Assembly (NCBI GenBank): GCA_013298265.1
Contig: JAAFHE010000265.1
Location: forward strand, 1 to 6,046
Length of the DNA: 6,046 bases
Reading direction: 5' to 3'
From: Lysobacterales bacterium
Lineage (GTDB): Bacteria > Pseudomonadota > Gammaproteobacteria > Xanthomonadales > Rhodanobacteraceae
The stretch's first letter is position 1. Every line of letters starts with the position of its first letter. The position numbers were made by a program, and so were the translations under genes. Of the stretch, positions 1-5,962 are shown piece by piece. The notes under the pieces are model-generated. The model ran no database searches. It had not been told where the DNA came from and saw nothing but the letters and a program-made list of their open reading frames with translations.

Positions 1-428
1 AGCGCCCGGCGCTCCAGTGCCTCCATGCGTTCGGCGTCCGCTTCGATCAGATGATCGTGGCCGAGCAGGTGCAGTACGCCGTGTACGGTCATATGCGCAT
101 AGTGATGGCGCAGGGGCTTGCCTTGTTCGGCGGCTTCGCGCGCGATCACCGGCGTGCAGAGGATCAGGTCGCCGATTAGGGGCAGGCGCATGCGGGGCGG
201 CAGGTCCGCGGGAAACGACAGTACGTTCGTCGCGTAGTCGCGTTCGCGATAGTGCCGGTTGAGTTCGCGGCCTTCGGCCGCGTCGACGAGATGGATCGAC
301 AGCTCGCTGGCGCGACGGCGCCGCGCGACGGCGAGTGCCGCGGCGGCCCACTGCCGGAAGCTGTCGGCCCGAGGGATCCCGGCGGCGGAGAGTCCGCGCG
401 CGCGGCTCAGGTGTACCTCAAGCAGCAT
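1..428 (-). CDS. ybeY: YbeY, endoribonuclease / rRNA maturation factor (3' end cut by window edge)
   Basis: Zinc-dependent single-strand endoribonuclease of the UPF0054 family, acting in the cytosol in 16S rRNA 3'-end maturation and 70S ribosome quality control. The reading frame gives 142 full codons with no stop. The family is usually about 150-160 residues, so only a short C-terminal stretch lies beyond the left edge. The zinc motif H-x3-H-x5-H is intact as HGVLHLLGHDH (His116, His120, His126), preceded by the family block DYATNVLSFP at residues 64-73; Arg61 just before it corresponds to the conserved catalytic-site arginine. The ATG at 428 is chosen because it overlaps the stop of the upstream propeller gene (TGATG), leaving only a weak GAG-type ribosome site inside that gene, which suggests translational coupling. 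An Arg-rich stretch (residues 36-39) is a minor oddity. Identification is very secure. Confidence 0.96.
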   Translation of the reverse strand, partial: MLLEVHLSRARGLSAAGIPRADSFRQWAAAALAVARRRRASELSIHLVDAAEGRELNRHYRERDYATNVLSFPADLPPRMRLPLIGDLILCTPVIAREAAEQGKPLRHHYAHMTVHGVLHLLGHDHLIEADAERMEALERRA

Positions 429-430
429 CA
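426..430 (-). other. TGATG stop/start overlap, propeller to ybeY
   Basis: The propeller stop codon TGA (430-428) shares one base with the ybeY ATG (428-426). No strong Shine-Dalgarno precedes it, so ybeY translation probably depends on ribosomes finishing the propeller. Confidence 0.8.
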
Positions 431-1276
431 GCGCTCGAAATTGTCGGTGAACAGCGCGGCGGCGCAGGCCTGCACCAGGCTGACGCGGTTGGCGCTGACT
501 TCGGGAATGGCGATCTCGCCGCTGCGGTCGCCGAAATCGATGTCGGCCGGATTCGACAGCGCCGGGCCTTCGGCAATCGGTGTGGAGGTCAGGCTGAACG
601 GAGGCTCGAAGCGGCGCAGGCAGCCGCCGCCGCCGGGACAGCTCCACGCGGCGACGTGGATGAAGCCGTTGCAGTCGAGCCCGATGCCGTCGATGTTGCT
701 GTAGCCGGTCACGTTGATCAGCGTGGTCGGTGCGGTGTTCGCGGCGATGTCGTAGCTGAGCACGCGCGCCGTGCCCCAGGTCGCGATCAGCAGGCGGTTG
801 TTGGCCTTGTCGTAGACAACGCCGTTGGGCGTCGGCGTCAGCGTCTGCAGTGGCGTCTGCACCGGGTTGGCGAGATCGCTGACATCGACCTTGAGCAGGC
901 GCTTGGCGCTGAAGTCGGTGATGTAGAGCGTGTTTTGACCATCGGAGGTGATGCCGTTGAGAAAGCTCGCGTTCGTGATCGCGAGGTTCAGCACCGACGC
1001 GGCGGTATCGACGTCGTAGCCGCGCAGAAACCCGGAGTCGAGCACGTAGACCACGCCGCGCAGGAACTCGATGCCGTAGGGAGAATTCGGCGCTGCCGTG
1101 AACACGCTGAGCGTGCCGTCCGGCGCGCGCCACAGCACATTGCCACCGGCGGTGTTGCTGACGAGCAGGCGCCCGGAGCGCGGATGGAATTCGACGCTCT
1201 CGGGGCTGCTGAGCACCTGCGCGTGCAGCGATGACGCTGCGCAGGCAAGCAGCAGGCCGGTCAGGATGGTTTTCAT
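428..1276 (-). CDS. Exported six-bladed beta-propeller of the SMP-30/gluconolactonase (SGL) type with a C-terminal LFTDNFER tail
   Basis: 282 residues. Residues 1-19 form a signal peptide (Lys2, hydrophobic core, LHA before Gln20), so the product is exported. Six blade repeats can be read, starting near residues 24, 65, 105, 149, 194 and 242, most opening with a (S/N/T)-P-x-(G/S/D) turn followed by a two-strand hairpin. The pattern matches SMP-30/gluconolactonase/LRE-like propellers. By alignment from memory to human SMP-30, the metal and substrate residues appear kept: Glu26, Asn107, Asn151 and Asp196. Substrate is unknown; it may be a lactonase or a non-catalytic propeller. The final eight residues, LFTDNFER, match the tails of the two beta-helix proteins in the window. 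The start overlaps the phoH stop (ATGA) and has a good GGGAG site six bases upstream; the stop overlaps the ybeY start. An exported protein between these two RNA-metabolism genes is unusual. Confidence 0.85.
   Translation of the reverse strand: MKTILTGLLLACAASSLHAQVLSSPESVEFHPRSGRLLVSNTAGGNVLWRAPDGTLSVFTAAPNSPYGIEFLRGVVYVLDSGFLRGYDVDTAASVLNLAITNASFLNGITSDGQNTLYITDFSAKRLLKVDVSDLANPVQTPLQTLTPTPNGVVYDKANNRLLIATWGTARVLSYDIAANTAPTTLINVTGYSNIDGIGLDCNGFIHVAAWSCPGGGGCLRRFEPPFSLTSTPIAEGPALSNPADIDFGDRSGEIAIPEVSANRVSLVQACAAALFTDNFER
431..454 (-). other. C-terminal tail codons, LFTDNFER (propeller)
   Basis: The last eight codons of the propeller gene, read leftward. Residues are Leu-Phe at -8/-7, Asp at -5 and Phe at -3 from the C-terminus, the same register as in the two beta-helix proteins. 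The Phe-Glu-Arg codons (TTC GAG CGC) also carry the GAG that is the only ribosome-site-like sequence before ybeY. Confidence 0.6.
1273..1276 (-). other. ATGA start/stop overlap, phoH to propeller
   Basis: The propeller ATG (1276-1274) overlaps the phoH TGA (1275-1273) by the classic ATGA arrangement, indicating coupled translation. Confidence 0.85.
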
Positions 1277-2253
1277 GCGTTGCTCCCGTGGTTCCTGCCG
1301 GCTTCGAAAGATTCGTAGGCGCGCACGATCTTCTGCACCAGCGGATGGCGCACGACGTCGTGCGCGGTGAAAAAAGTGAAGCTGATGCCGGACACATCGC
1401 GCAGTACTTCGATCGCGTCGCGCAGGCCCGAGCGCACCTGCTTGGGCAGATCGACCTGGGTCACGTCGCCGGTGACCACGGCGACCGAGCCGAAGCCGAT
1501 GCGGGTCAGGAACATCTTCATCTGCTCGACCGTGGTGTTCTGCGCTTCGTCGAGGATCACGAACGAATCGTTGAGCGTGCGGCCGCGCATGTAGGCCAGT
1601 GGCGCAATCTCGATCATGTTGCGTTCGATGAGTTTTGCGACTTTTTCAAAACCCAGCATTTCATACAAAGCGTCATGGAGCGGACGCAGGTACGGATCGA
1701 CCTTCTGGGTCAGGTCGCCGGGCAGGAAGCCGAGCTTCTCGCCGGCTTCAACCGCGGGGCGCACGAGGATGATGCGCTGCACACGATTGTCCTCGAGCGC
1801 GTCAACGGCACTGGCAACCGCGAGATAGGTTTTGCCGGTGCCGGCCGGGCCGATGCCGAAGTTGATGTCGTGGGCCGCTATGGCGTGCAGGTAGCGCGCC
1901 TGGTTCGGGCCGCGGCCCTTGATCGTCCCGCGCTTGACGCGAATGACGACGTCCTGTGGCGTGGTCGTGGTATCGGCGAGAGCGGTGACGCTGGATTCCT
2001 GCAGGTGCAGGTTGATGCGGTGCGCGTCGAGCACGTCGGTCTCGCTCGCCGCATACAGTTGCTGCAGCAGTCGCTTGGCGAGATCGACCGCGCGCGCTTC
2101 GCCGTCGATGCGGAATACGTTGCCGCGGTTGGCGATGCTGACGCCGAGGCGCAGCTCGATCTGGCGCAGGTGCTCGTCGAACGGTCCGGCCAGGTTGGCC
2201 AGGCGCTCCATGTCGTCGGGTTCTAGCGTGAATTCGCGATGGGGCGTCGGCAT
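1273..2253 (-). CDS. phoH: PhoH-like ATPase (YbeZ)
   Basis: 326 residues, cytosolic P-loop ATPase of the PhoH/YbeZ family, a partner of YbeY in RNA and ribosome metabolism. The N-terminal KH-like region covers about residues 8-110. Walker A is GPAGTGKT at 135-142. Walker B is FVILDEAQN at 231-239, followed by the conserved TGDVTQVDLP block at 261-270 and a C-terminal RHPLVQKIV at 302-310. Length and all motifs are normal, so it should be active. The frame stays open further upstream, but the ATG at 2253 is chosen because MPTPHREFTLEP aligns with the start of E. coli YbeZ and because the extension would overlap the 3' end of the beta-helix gene. No Shine-Dalgarno sequence lies directly before this ATG; a perfect inverted repeat ends three bases away instead. 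The stop overlaps the next gene by four bases. The tRNA-modification gene miaB, often found just upstream, is not adjacent here. Confidence 0.96.
   Translation of the reverse strand: MPTPHREFTLEPDDMERLANLAGPFDEHLRQIELRLGVSIANRGNVFRIDGEARAVDLAKRLLQQLYAASETDVLDAHRINLHLQESSVTALADTTTTPQDVVIRVKRGTIKGRGPNQARYLHAIAAHDINFGIGPAGTGKTYLAVASAVDALEDNRVQRIILVRPAVEAGEKLGFLPGDLTQKVDPYLRPLHDALYEMLGFEKVAKLIERNMIEIAPLAYMRGRTLNDSFVILDEAQNTTVEQMKMFLTRIGFGSVAVVTGDVTQVDLPKQVRSGLRDAIEVLRDVSGISFTFFTAHDVVRHPLVQKIVRAYESFEAGRNHGSNA
1283..1287 (-). promoter_or_regulatory. Ribosome binding site of the propeller gene, inside phoH
   Basis: GGGAG on the minus strand, six bases before the ATG at 1276, lying within the last codons of phoH. 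Together with the ATGA overlap it shows the propeller has its own good initiation site and is likely translated from the same message as phoH. Confidence 0.65.
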
Positions 2254-2256
2254 AGG

Positions 2257-2285
2257 GGCGGCAGGGTAGCGCGTGCCCTGCCGCC
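2257..2285 (-). promoter_or_regulatory. Perfect 10-bp inverted repeat just before phoH
   Basis: The arms GGCGGCAGGG and CCCTGCCGCC (2276-2285 and 2257-2266 on the minus strand) are perfect complements around a nine-base loop. The structure lies in the 55-base gap between the beta-helix stop and the phoH start and ends three bases before the phoH ATG. There is no T-run, so it is not a typical intrinsic terminator in either direction. It could limit read-through from the beta-helix gene, mask or shape phoH initiation, or stabilise an RNA end. GGAAA stands directly 5' of the stem, so folding would bring a weak ribosome site close to the ATG. Confidence 0.45.
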
Positions 2286-2308
2286 TTTCCAGCGCTCCGA
2301 GCCCGCGA

Positions 2309-3871
2309 TCAGCCGCCGAACGCGTCGGCGAAGATCGTGTCGCTGGCGAACTCGCTGCTATTGCCGTCGGCGTCGGTGGCCAGCAGCATGAACGGCGCGC
2401 CCTGCAGCAAGCTGGCCGGAAAGCTGACCATCGTGCTGCTTTGCGCCTGGGCCTGCGTGTAGCTGTCGATCTGCAGGCTACCGCTCGCAGCACCGCGGCC
2501 GACGCTGATACGCAGCGGCCAGGCCGCGCTCGCCGCGGCGGTGTCGACGCGATAGGTCAGCGTGATCGTGCTGCCGCCGTTGCCGTACGTGACGTTTTCG
2601 ATCACGGGCGTGTTTTGCAGCCGGTTGCTGCCTTCGTCGGCGTCGCCGGCGTCGTTGGGCGTAGGGCCGTCCAGAACCGAACCGGCATTGCCGGCCAGGT
2701 CGATGGGCAGGCCGCGATTGCCGATGAAACGATTGCCGCCGGCATCGACGCGACGGCACTGCACGACGCCGACACCGGCACCCGCATTGAACGCGATCCG
2801 GTTCGCTGCACCGGGCGTGTCGCCGCCGATCGTGATGGCGCAGTTGCCGCTGCCGAAGATCCGCACCGCCGCCTGCAGCGGCCCGCCGCCGCTGTTGCCG
2901 AGCGGCCGCGTGCCGGAGGCATCGGTGCCGATATAGTTGCCCTCGATGCGCGTGCCCGCGAATGCGCCGTTCGCGCCGCCGTCGAAGTTGATCGCCCCGA
3001 GCGGGTTGCCGGAAATCACGTTGCGCGCGGCGCTGGTGTCGCCGCCGATGCGCGAGTTGGTGACGAAGGCCGAGGACTGGATTGCCGCGAAGCTCGTATG
3101 TGGGATCGCCGTCGTGCCGCTGAAATCGGTGCCGATCAGGTTGCCCTGGACCAGGAGTCCGTCGATCGGCCTCTGCAGCACGATGCCGCCGAACAGGCCG
3201 CTGATGAGATTGCGCGCCGCGGGTGTCGTGCCGCCGATCACATAGGGGCCGTCGCCGAAGGTGACGATGCCGTAGCCACGGCCCGCACTGCCTGACACGG
3301 CGGCGACGCTGCCGCGGATGTCGGTGCCGAGAAAGCAACCTTCAATGCGATGGCCCGCCGAACCGCCGAGCTGAATCTGGCGCGCGAAGCGGCTGATCGC
3401 CAGGCCGCGAAACGTGCTTGCCGCCTGGGCGGGGAAATTCAGTGAAATCTCGAGTCCGTTCTGCTGCGGGCCGGATGCTGTGCCGGGCACGAGTTCGATC
3501 GCCAGCAGCGTATCGAGGCCCCCCTGATCCGGCGTCTGCGTGTTTTCGAGCGCGCCGGGTTGGGTATAGCCGTCGATCACGACCGGGTTCTCGATCAGCG
3601 GTAGCGCGTTAGTGCCAACCGCGATGCGCCAATGTGCGGTCGCGATCTGGTAGCTCGCGTCGCTGGTTGGAATCGCAAACTCGATGCGGTCCTCGGCCGT
3701 GGTCTGGTTCGCGCGTTGCATAGCGCCGCGCAGGGAGCAGTCATCGGCGGCGGCCGGTAGGCATGCGGTCAGCGCGGTGTCGGTGCCCGTGTCGACCAGG
3801 AAGGTCGCGGCGAAGGCGTTGCCCGCGCTGCCCAGAATGAGTAGTGCGGCCAGCAATGGCGATGGCGTCAT
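2309..3871 (-). CDS. Secreted right-handed beta-helix protein with CSLREA-like N-terminus and IFADAFGG tail
   Basis: 520 residues from the chosen ATG at 3871. Residues 1-21 resemble a signal peptide (LLAALLILGSAGNAFA, cleavage before Ala22). Residues 43-54 (DDCSLRGAMQRA) match the CSLREA-type motif found near the N-terminus of many secreted beta-helix proteins, with Gly in place of Glu. Three alternating repeat modules follow: GN-x-IGTD-x-SGT at about 178-188, 243-253 and 311-321, and IGG-x-T-x-AARN-x-ISGN at about 212-225, 275-289 and 348-362. The region NDAGDADEGSNRLQN (406-420) and LLATDADGNSSEF (496-508) are typical end segments of this class. No catalytic residues were identified; an adhesin or surface role is possible. 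The last eight residues, IFADAFGG, are the shared tail. A GGGAA ribosome site lies five bases before 3871. In-frame ATGs at 3934 and 3961 would add Arg residues missing from the signal peptide, so the start is uncertain. Confidence 0.85.
   Translation of the reverse strand: MTPSPLLAALLILGSAGNAFAATFLVDTGTDTALTACLPAAADDCSLRGAMQRANQTTAEDRIEFAIPTSDASYQIATAHWRIAVGTNALPLIENPVVIDGYTQPGALENTQTPDQGGLDTLLAIELVPGTASGPQQNGLEISLNFPAQAASTFRGLAISRFARQIQLGGSAGHRIEGCFLGTDIRGSVAAVSGSAGRGYGIVTFGDGPYVIGGTTPAARNLISGLFGGIVLQRPIDGLLVQGNLIGTDFSGTTAIPHTSFAAIQSSAFVTNSRIGGDTSAARNVISGNPLGAINFDGGANGAFAGTRIEGNYIGTDASGTRPLGNSGGGPLQAAVRIFGSGNCAITIGGDTPGAANRIAFNAGAGVGVVQCRRVDAGGNRFIGNRGLPIDLAGNAGSVLDGPTPNDAGDADEGSNRLQNTPVIENVTYGNGGSTITLTYRVDTAAASAAWPLRISVGRGAASGSLQIDSYTQAQAQSSTMVSFPASLLQGAPFMLLATDADGNSSEFASDTIFADAFGG
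2312..2335 (-). other. C-terminal tail codons, IFADAFGG (first beta-helix)
   Basis: The last eight codons of the leftward beta-helix gene. Ile-Phe at -8/-7, Asp at -5 and Phe at -3, as in the other two. The tail directly follows the typical end segment of the family and is not part of the repeat modules. Confidence 0.6.
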
Positions 3872-4069
3872 GATGATTCCCGAAAGAGCGGACAGGAGAG
3901 CAGTCGACCGCAGTGCGGCGACTCGTCCCGGCATACGCCGTGATAGCGCGCTACCTGACATTCCGCGTCGCCGTCGGTGCAGCGCGAGAGGCCGAAAGCG
4001 CCGGCTGCGTCTGGTTCCTGGAGACAGCCGCCGCGCTACCGTCAGCGGCGTGCAATCGGGGATACGGCG
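3872..4069. promoter_or_regulatory. Divergent intergenic region between the two beta-helix genes
   Basis: 198 bases that should hold promoters for both genes. Ribosome sites are visible at each end: GGGAA at 3877-3881 for the leftward gene and GGGGA at 4058-4062 for the rightward gene. A 10-bp palindrome TAGCGCGCTA is at 3944-3953. No convincing -35/-10 pair could be assigned by eye on either strand. If the leftward gene starts at 3934 or 3961 the region is shorter. Confidence 0.5.
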
Positions 4070-5335
4070 ATGCGAAGGCGTGGATGGTTGATAGGTGTGC
4101 TGCTGCTGTCGGTCTGCGGGACAGCGCCGGCTCGATACGTTCCAGTCAGCGACGTGGCGGGTCTGCGTATGGCGCTGCAGAACGCGATGCCCGGCGACGA
4201 CATCGTGCTGGCGGCCGGCACCTATGCCGTGGACTCGAATCTCGACTGCAGCGTCGCCGGTACCGCAGCGGCGCCGATCCGCGTACGCGCTGCCACGCCG
4301 CGCAGCGTGCTGCTGCGTTTCGGCAGCGGACTCGTCGAAGGCTTCAAGGTCAGCGCGGCGCAGTGGCAGTTCGAGGGACTGGACATCGAAGGCACGTGCG
4401 CGACCGATTCGAATTGCGAGCACGCGTTCCATGTCTATGGCAACGCCGAATTCCTGCTGCTGCGCGACAACGTGCTGCGCGACTTCAATGCGCAGATCAA
4501 GAGCAACGGCGTGCCGGTCAACGGCAGCTATGCGTATCCCGACGACGTCGTCATCGAATACAACCAGTTCTACGACACGCGCGCGCGCAACACCGCAAAT
4601 CCGGTGACCAAGATCGACGTGGTCGGCGGCCGGCGCTGGACCGTGCGTGGCAACACGATTCGCGACTACCAGAAGCTCGGCGGCGACGGCGTCAGCTACG
4701 CTGCCTTCCTCAAGGGCAATTCGCGCGACGGCGTGTTCGAGCGCAACCTCGTGCGCTGCAGTCAGCAATTCAGCGGCGGCACGCGGCTCGGTCTGTCCCT
4801 GGGCGGCGGCGGTACCGGGCCGAATTCGATCTGCGAGGACGGCACCTGCACGCCGGAGCATCAGAACGGCTTACTGCGTAACAACCTCGTGCTGTCGTGC
4901 AATGACGTCGGCATCTATCTCAATCGCGCCGCGAACACGCGCATTCAGCACAATACGCTGTACGCGACCAGCGGCATCGACGTGCGCTACGCGGAATCCA
5001 CGGCCGAGATCCGCAACAACCTGCTCAGCGCTGCCATCAACCTGCGCAACGGCGGCACCAGCAGCAACGCGGGCAACCTGCTCAACGTGAGCCTGGTCAG
5101 CTTCGCCGCGTGGTTCCAGGCGCCGGCGGCGGCGGACTTCCGTCTGCTCGACGGCACGAGTCTCGTGAATCTCGGCGTCACCGCGGCCCAGACCACCGAC
5201 GACTATTGCGCCAACCGGCGCAACGACGGCCTGCCGGACATCGGCGCGCTCGAATACGACGCGCAGCATCGCTGCCGCACCGACAGCGGCGGCGGTGCGC
5301 CGCTGCGGTTGTTCGCCGATGGATTCGATGGGTGA
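4070..5335 (+). CDS. Secreted right-handed beta-helix (pectate-lyase-like fold) protein with DIGALEY module and LFADGFDG tail
   Basis: 421 residues. The start has MRRR, a hydrophobic core and APA before Arg22, a classic signal peptide; GGGGA sits seven bases upstream of the ATG. Residues 26-80 (GLRMALQNAMPGDDIVLAAGTY and the following GTAAAPIRVRA) are the usual first turns of pectate-lyase/chondroitinase-B-like beta-helices. Repeated short turns follow, such as FLLLRDNVLRDF (128-139), WTVRGNTIRDY (190-200), GLLRNNLVLSCNDVGIYL (267-284) and TRIQHNTLY (290-298). Near the end, FRLLDGTSLVNLGV and LPDIGALEYD (357-397) resemble the segment databases call 'choice-of-anchor Q', which in other bacteria comes just before varied sorting signals. 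Here it is followed by a Ser/Gly linker and LFADGFDG at the very C-terminus. Eight to ten Cys suggest disulfides. No catalytic residues could be assigned, so activity on a polysaccharide is only possible. It is divergent from the other beta-helix gene and not similar to it in sequence outside the tail. Confidence 0.86.
   Translation: MRRRGWLIGVLLLSVCGTAPARYVPVSDVAGLRMALQNAMPGDDIVLAAGTYAVDSNLDCSVAGTAAAPIRVRAATPRSVLLRFGSGLVEGFKVSAAQWQFEGLDIEGTCATDSNCEHAFHVYGNAEFLLLRDNVLRDFNAQIKSNGVPVNGSYAYPDDVVIEYNQFYDTRARNTANPVTKIDVVGGRRWTVRGNTIRDYQKLGGDGVSYAAFLKGNSRDGVFERNLVRCSQQFSGGTRLGLSLGGGGTGPNSICEDGTCTPEHQNGLLRNNLVLSCNDVGIYLNRAANTRIQHNTLYATSGIDVRYAESTAEIRNNLLSAAINLRNGGTSSNAGNLLNVSLVSFAAWFQAPAAADFRLLDGTSLVNLGVTAAQTTDDYCANRRNDGLPDIGALEYDAQHRCRTDSGGGAPLRLFADGFDG
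5309..5332 (+). other. C-terminal tail codons, LFADGFDG (second beta-helix)
   Basis: The last eight codons of the rightward beta-helix gene, after a short Ser/Gly-rich linker. Leu-Phe at -8/-7, Asp at -5 and Phe at -3. It uses GAT and GGA where the others use GAC and GCG or AAT, so the likeness is in protein and not a copied DNA repeat. Confidence 0.6.
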
Positions 5336-5398
5336 GAAATGGGGGCTAGAGAAGCGCCGCCGGACGCCTGGCGCAGCGACGGCGCGTGACCCGGCGGA
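5336..5398. terminator. Possible bidirectional terminator between convergent genes
   Basis: The 63 bases between the two convergent stop codons contain a 7-bp inverted repeat, CCGCCGG (5357-5363) and CCGGCGG (5391-5397), separated by 27 bases that can fold further (GCGCC-rich). No T-run follows on the plus strand and only a loose TTCTCT on the minus strand, so termination is a guess from position and GC-rich dyad symmetry. Confidence 0.3.
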
Positions 5399-5962
5399 TC
5401 AGAAGCGGAATTCGGTATTGACGCTGAGCGCGTCGGCATCGAAGTCCAGACCGCTCTTGCGCGCATGATAGCGGTCGTAGTTCAGGCCTACGCCGAAGCG
5501 TTCGCTGACGTCGTAGCCGATACCGACGCCGGCATACCAGTCGTTGCCGCTGAATTCGGCGTTCTGCGCGACGCCGACGAGGTCCATGTCGGCCTTCCAG
5601 TGAAACAGGCCCGCACGCGCGGACAGGTACCAGTTCGGGTTGAGGTTGAAATGGCCGTTGGCGCCGAGCGTCCAGCCGGAAAGGTCGATGCCCGAATGCA
5701 ATCCGCTGCTGCCGCCCCCGGGCGTGCCGATGTAGGTGTGGCCGTGGTCGAGCGAACCCAGGTCGGTATAGCCGCCCTCCAGTCCGAACGCGCCCCAGCG
5801 ATAGCCGCCGTTGATGCCGAGGGCGACATCCTTGCCGGAGCCGTCGAAGTCGGAACGGCCGTAGCGGCCGTCGACGAAGAAACCATCGGCGCGTGCCGCG
5901 GAAGGAGCGCCGGCCAGCGCGGCGACGGCCACGGCCAACGCAGTCACGATCATCTTGTTCAT
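5399..5962 (-). CDS. Eight-stranded outer-membrane beta-barrel protein (OmpA/OmpX-like small barrel)
   Basis: 187 residues. Signal peptide 1-25 (Lys3, long Ala/Val core, ARA before Asp26) leaves a mature protein of 162 residues, the size of an eight-stranded barrel. Eight alternating polar/hydrophobic strands can be drawn at about 28-39, 45-57, 59-70, 94-107, 111-126, 140-153, 156-167 and 178-187. The last strand ends in EFRF with a terminal Phe, the usual BAM-recognised beta-signal. Loops at about 71-93 (Gly/Ser/His-rich) and 127-139 would be extracellular. The family is general outer-membrane barrel/porin-like; specific function is unknown, with adhesion, membrane stability or small-molecule passage all possible. 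AGGAA five bases before the ATG supports the start. It is convergent with the preceding beta-helix gene and does not carry the shared tail of the three secreted proteins. Confidence 0.88.
   Translation of the reverse strand: MNKMIVTALAVAVAALAGAPSAARADGFFVDGRYGRSDFDGSGKDVALGINGGYRWGAFGLEGGYTDLGSLDHGHTYIGTPGGGSSGLHSGIDLSGWTLGANGHFNLNPNWYLSARAGLFHWKADMDLVGVAQNAEFSGNDWYAGVGIGYDVSERFGVGLNYDRYHARKSGLDFDADALSVNTEFRF

Noticed and set aside
2254..2493. Upstream extension of the phoH frame to 2493
   Set aside because: It overlaps the 3' end of the beta-helix gene out of frame, and the start at 2253 matches the known N-terminus of YbeZ.
335..3295. Long open frames on the plus strand antisense to ybeY, the propeller, phoH and the beta-helix gene (for example 335-1234, 1231-2226, 2273-3295)
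   Set aside because: They are open because of high GC at third codon positions. Their translations are Arg/Ala-rich with no recognisable motif, while the opposite strand encodes clear families.
3944..4040. CGCGCTACC repeated at 3947-3955 and 4032-4040 and, on the minus strand, at 2265-2273, as a shared regulatory motif
   Set aside because: The same nine bases also occur inside coding sequence (about 1890-1898 in phoH and near 3600 in the beta-helix gene), where they encode ordinary residues, so they are not specific to intergenic DNA.
4112..4135. Lipobox in the rightward beta-helix signal peptide (LLSVC)
   Set aside because: The residue before Cys is Val, not Gly, Ala or Ser, and a good signal peptidase I site (APA) follows.
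3872..4861. Upstream extension of the leftward beta-helix frame to 4861 (850 residues)
   Set aside because: The added part lies antisense to the rightward beta-helix gene and precedes a clear signal peptide; it is an open shadow frame.
5399..5422. Outer-membrane barrel end (EFRF) as a fourth member of the tail family
   Set aside because: It has a terminal Phe and alternating strand pattern typical of the BAM beta-signal, and lacks Phe at -7 and Asp at -5 in the tail register.
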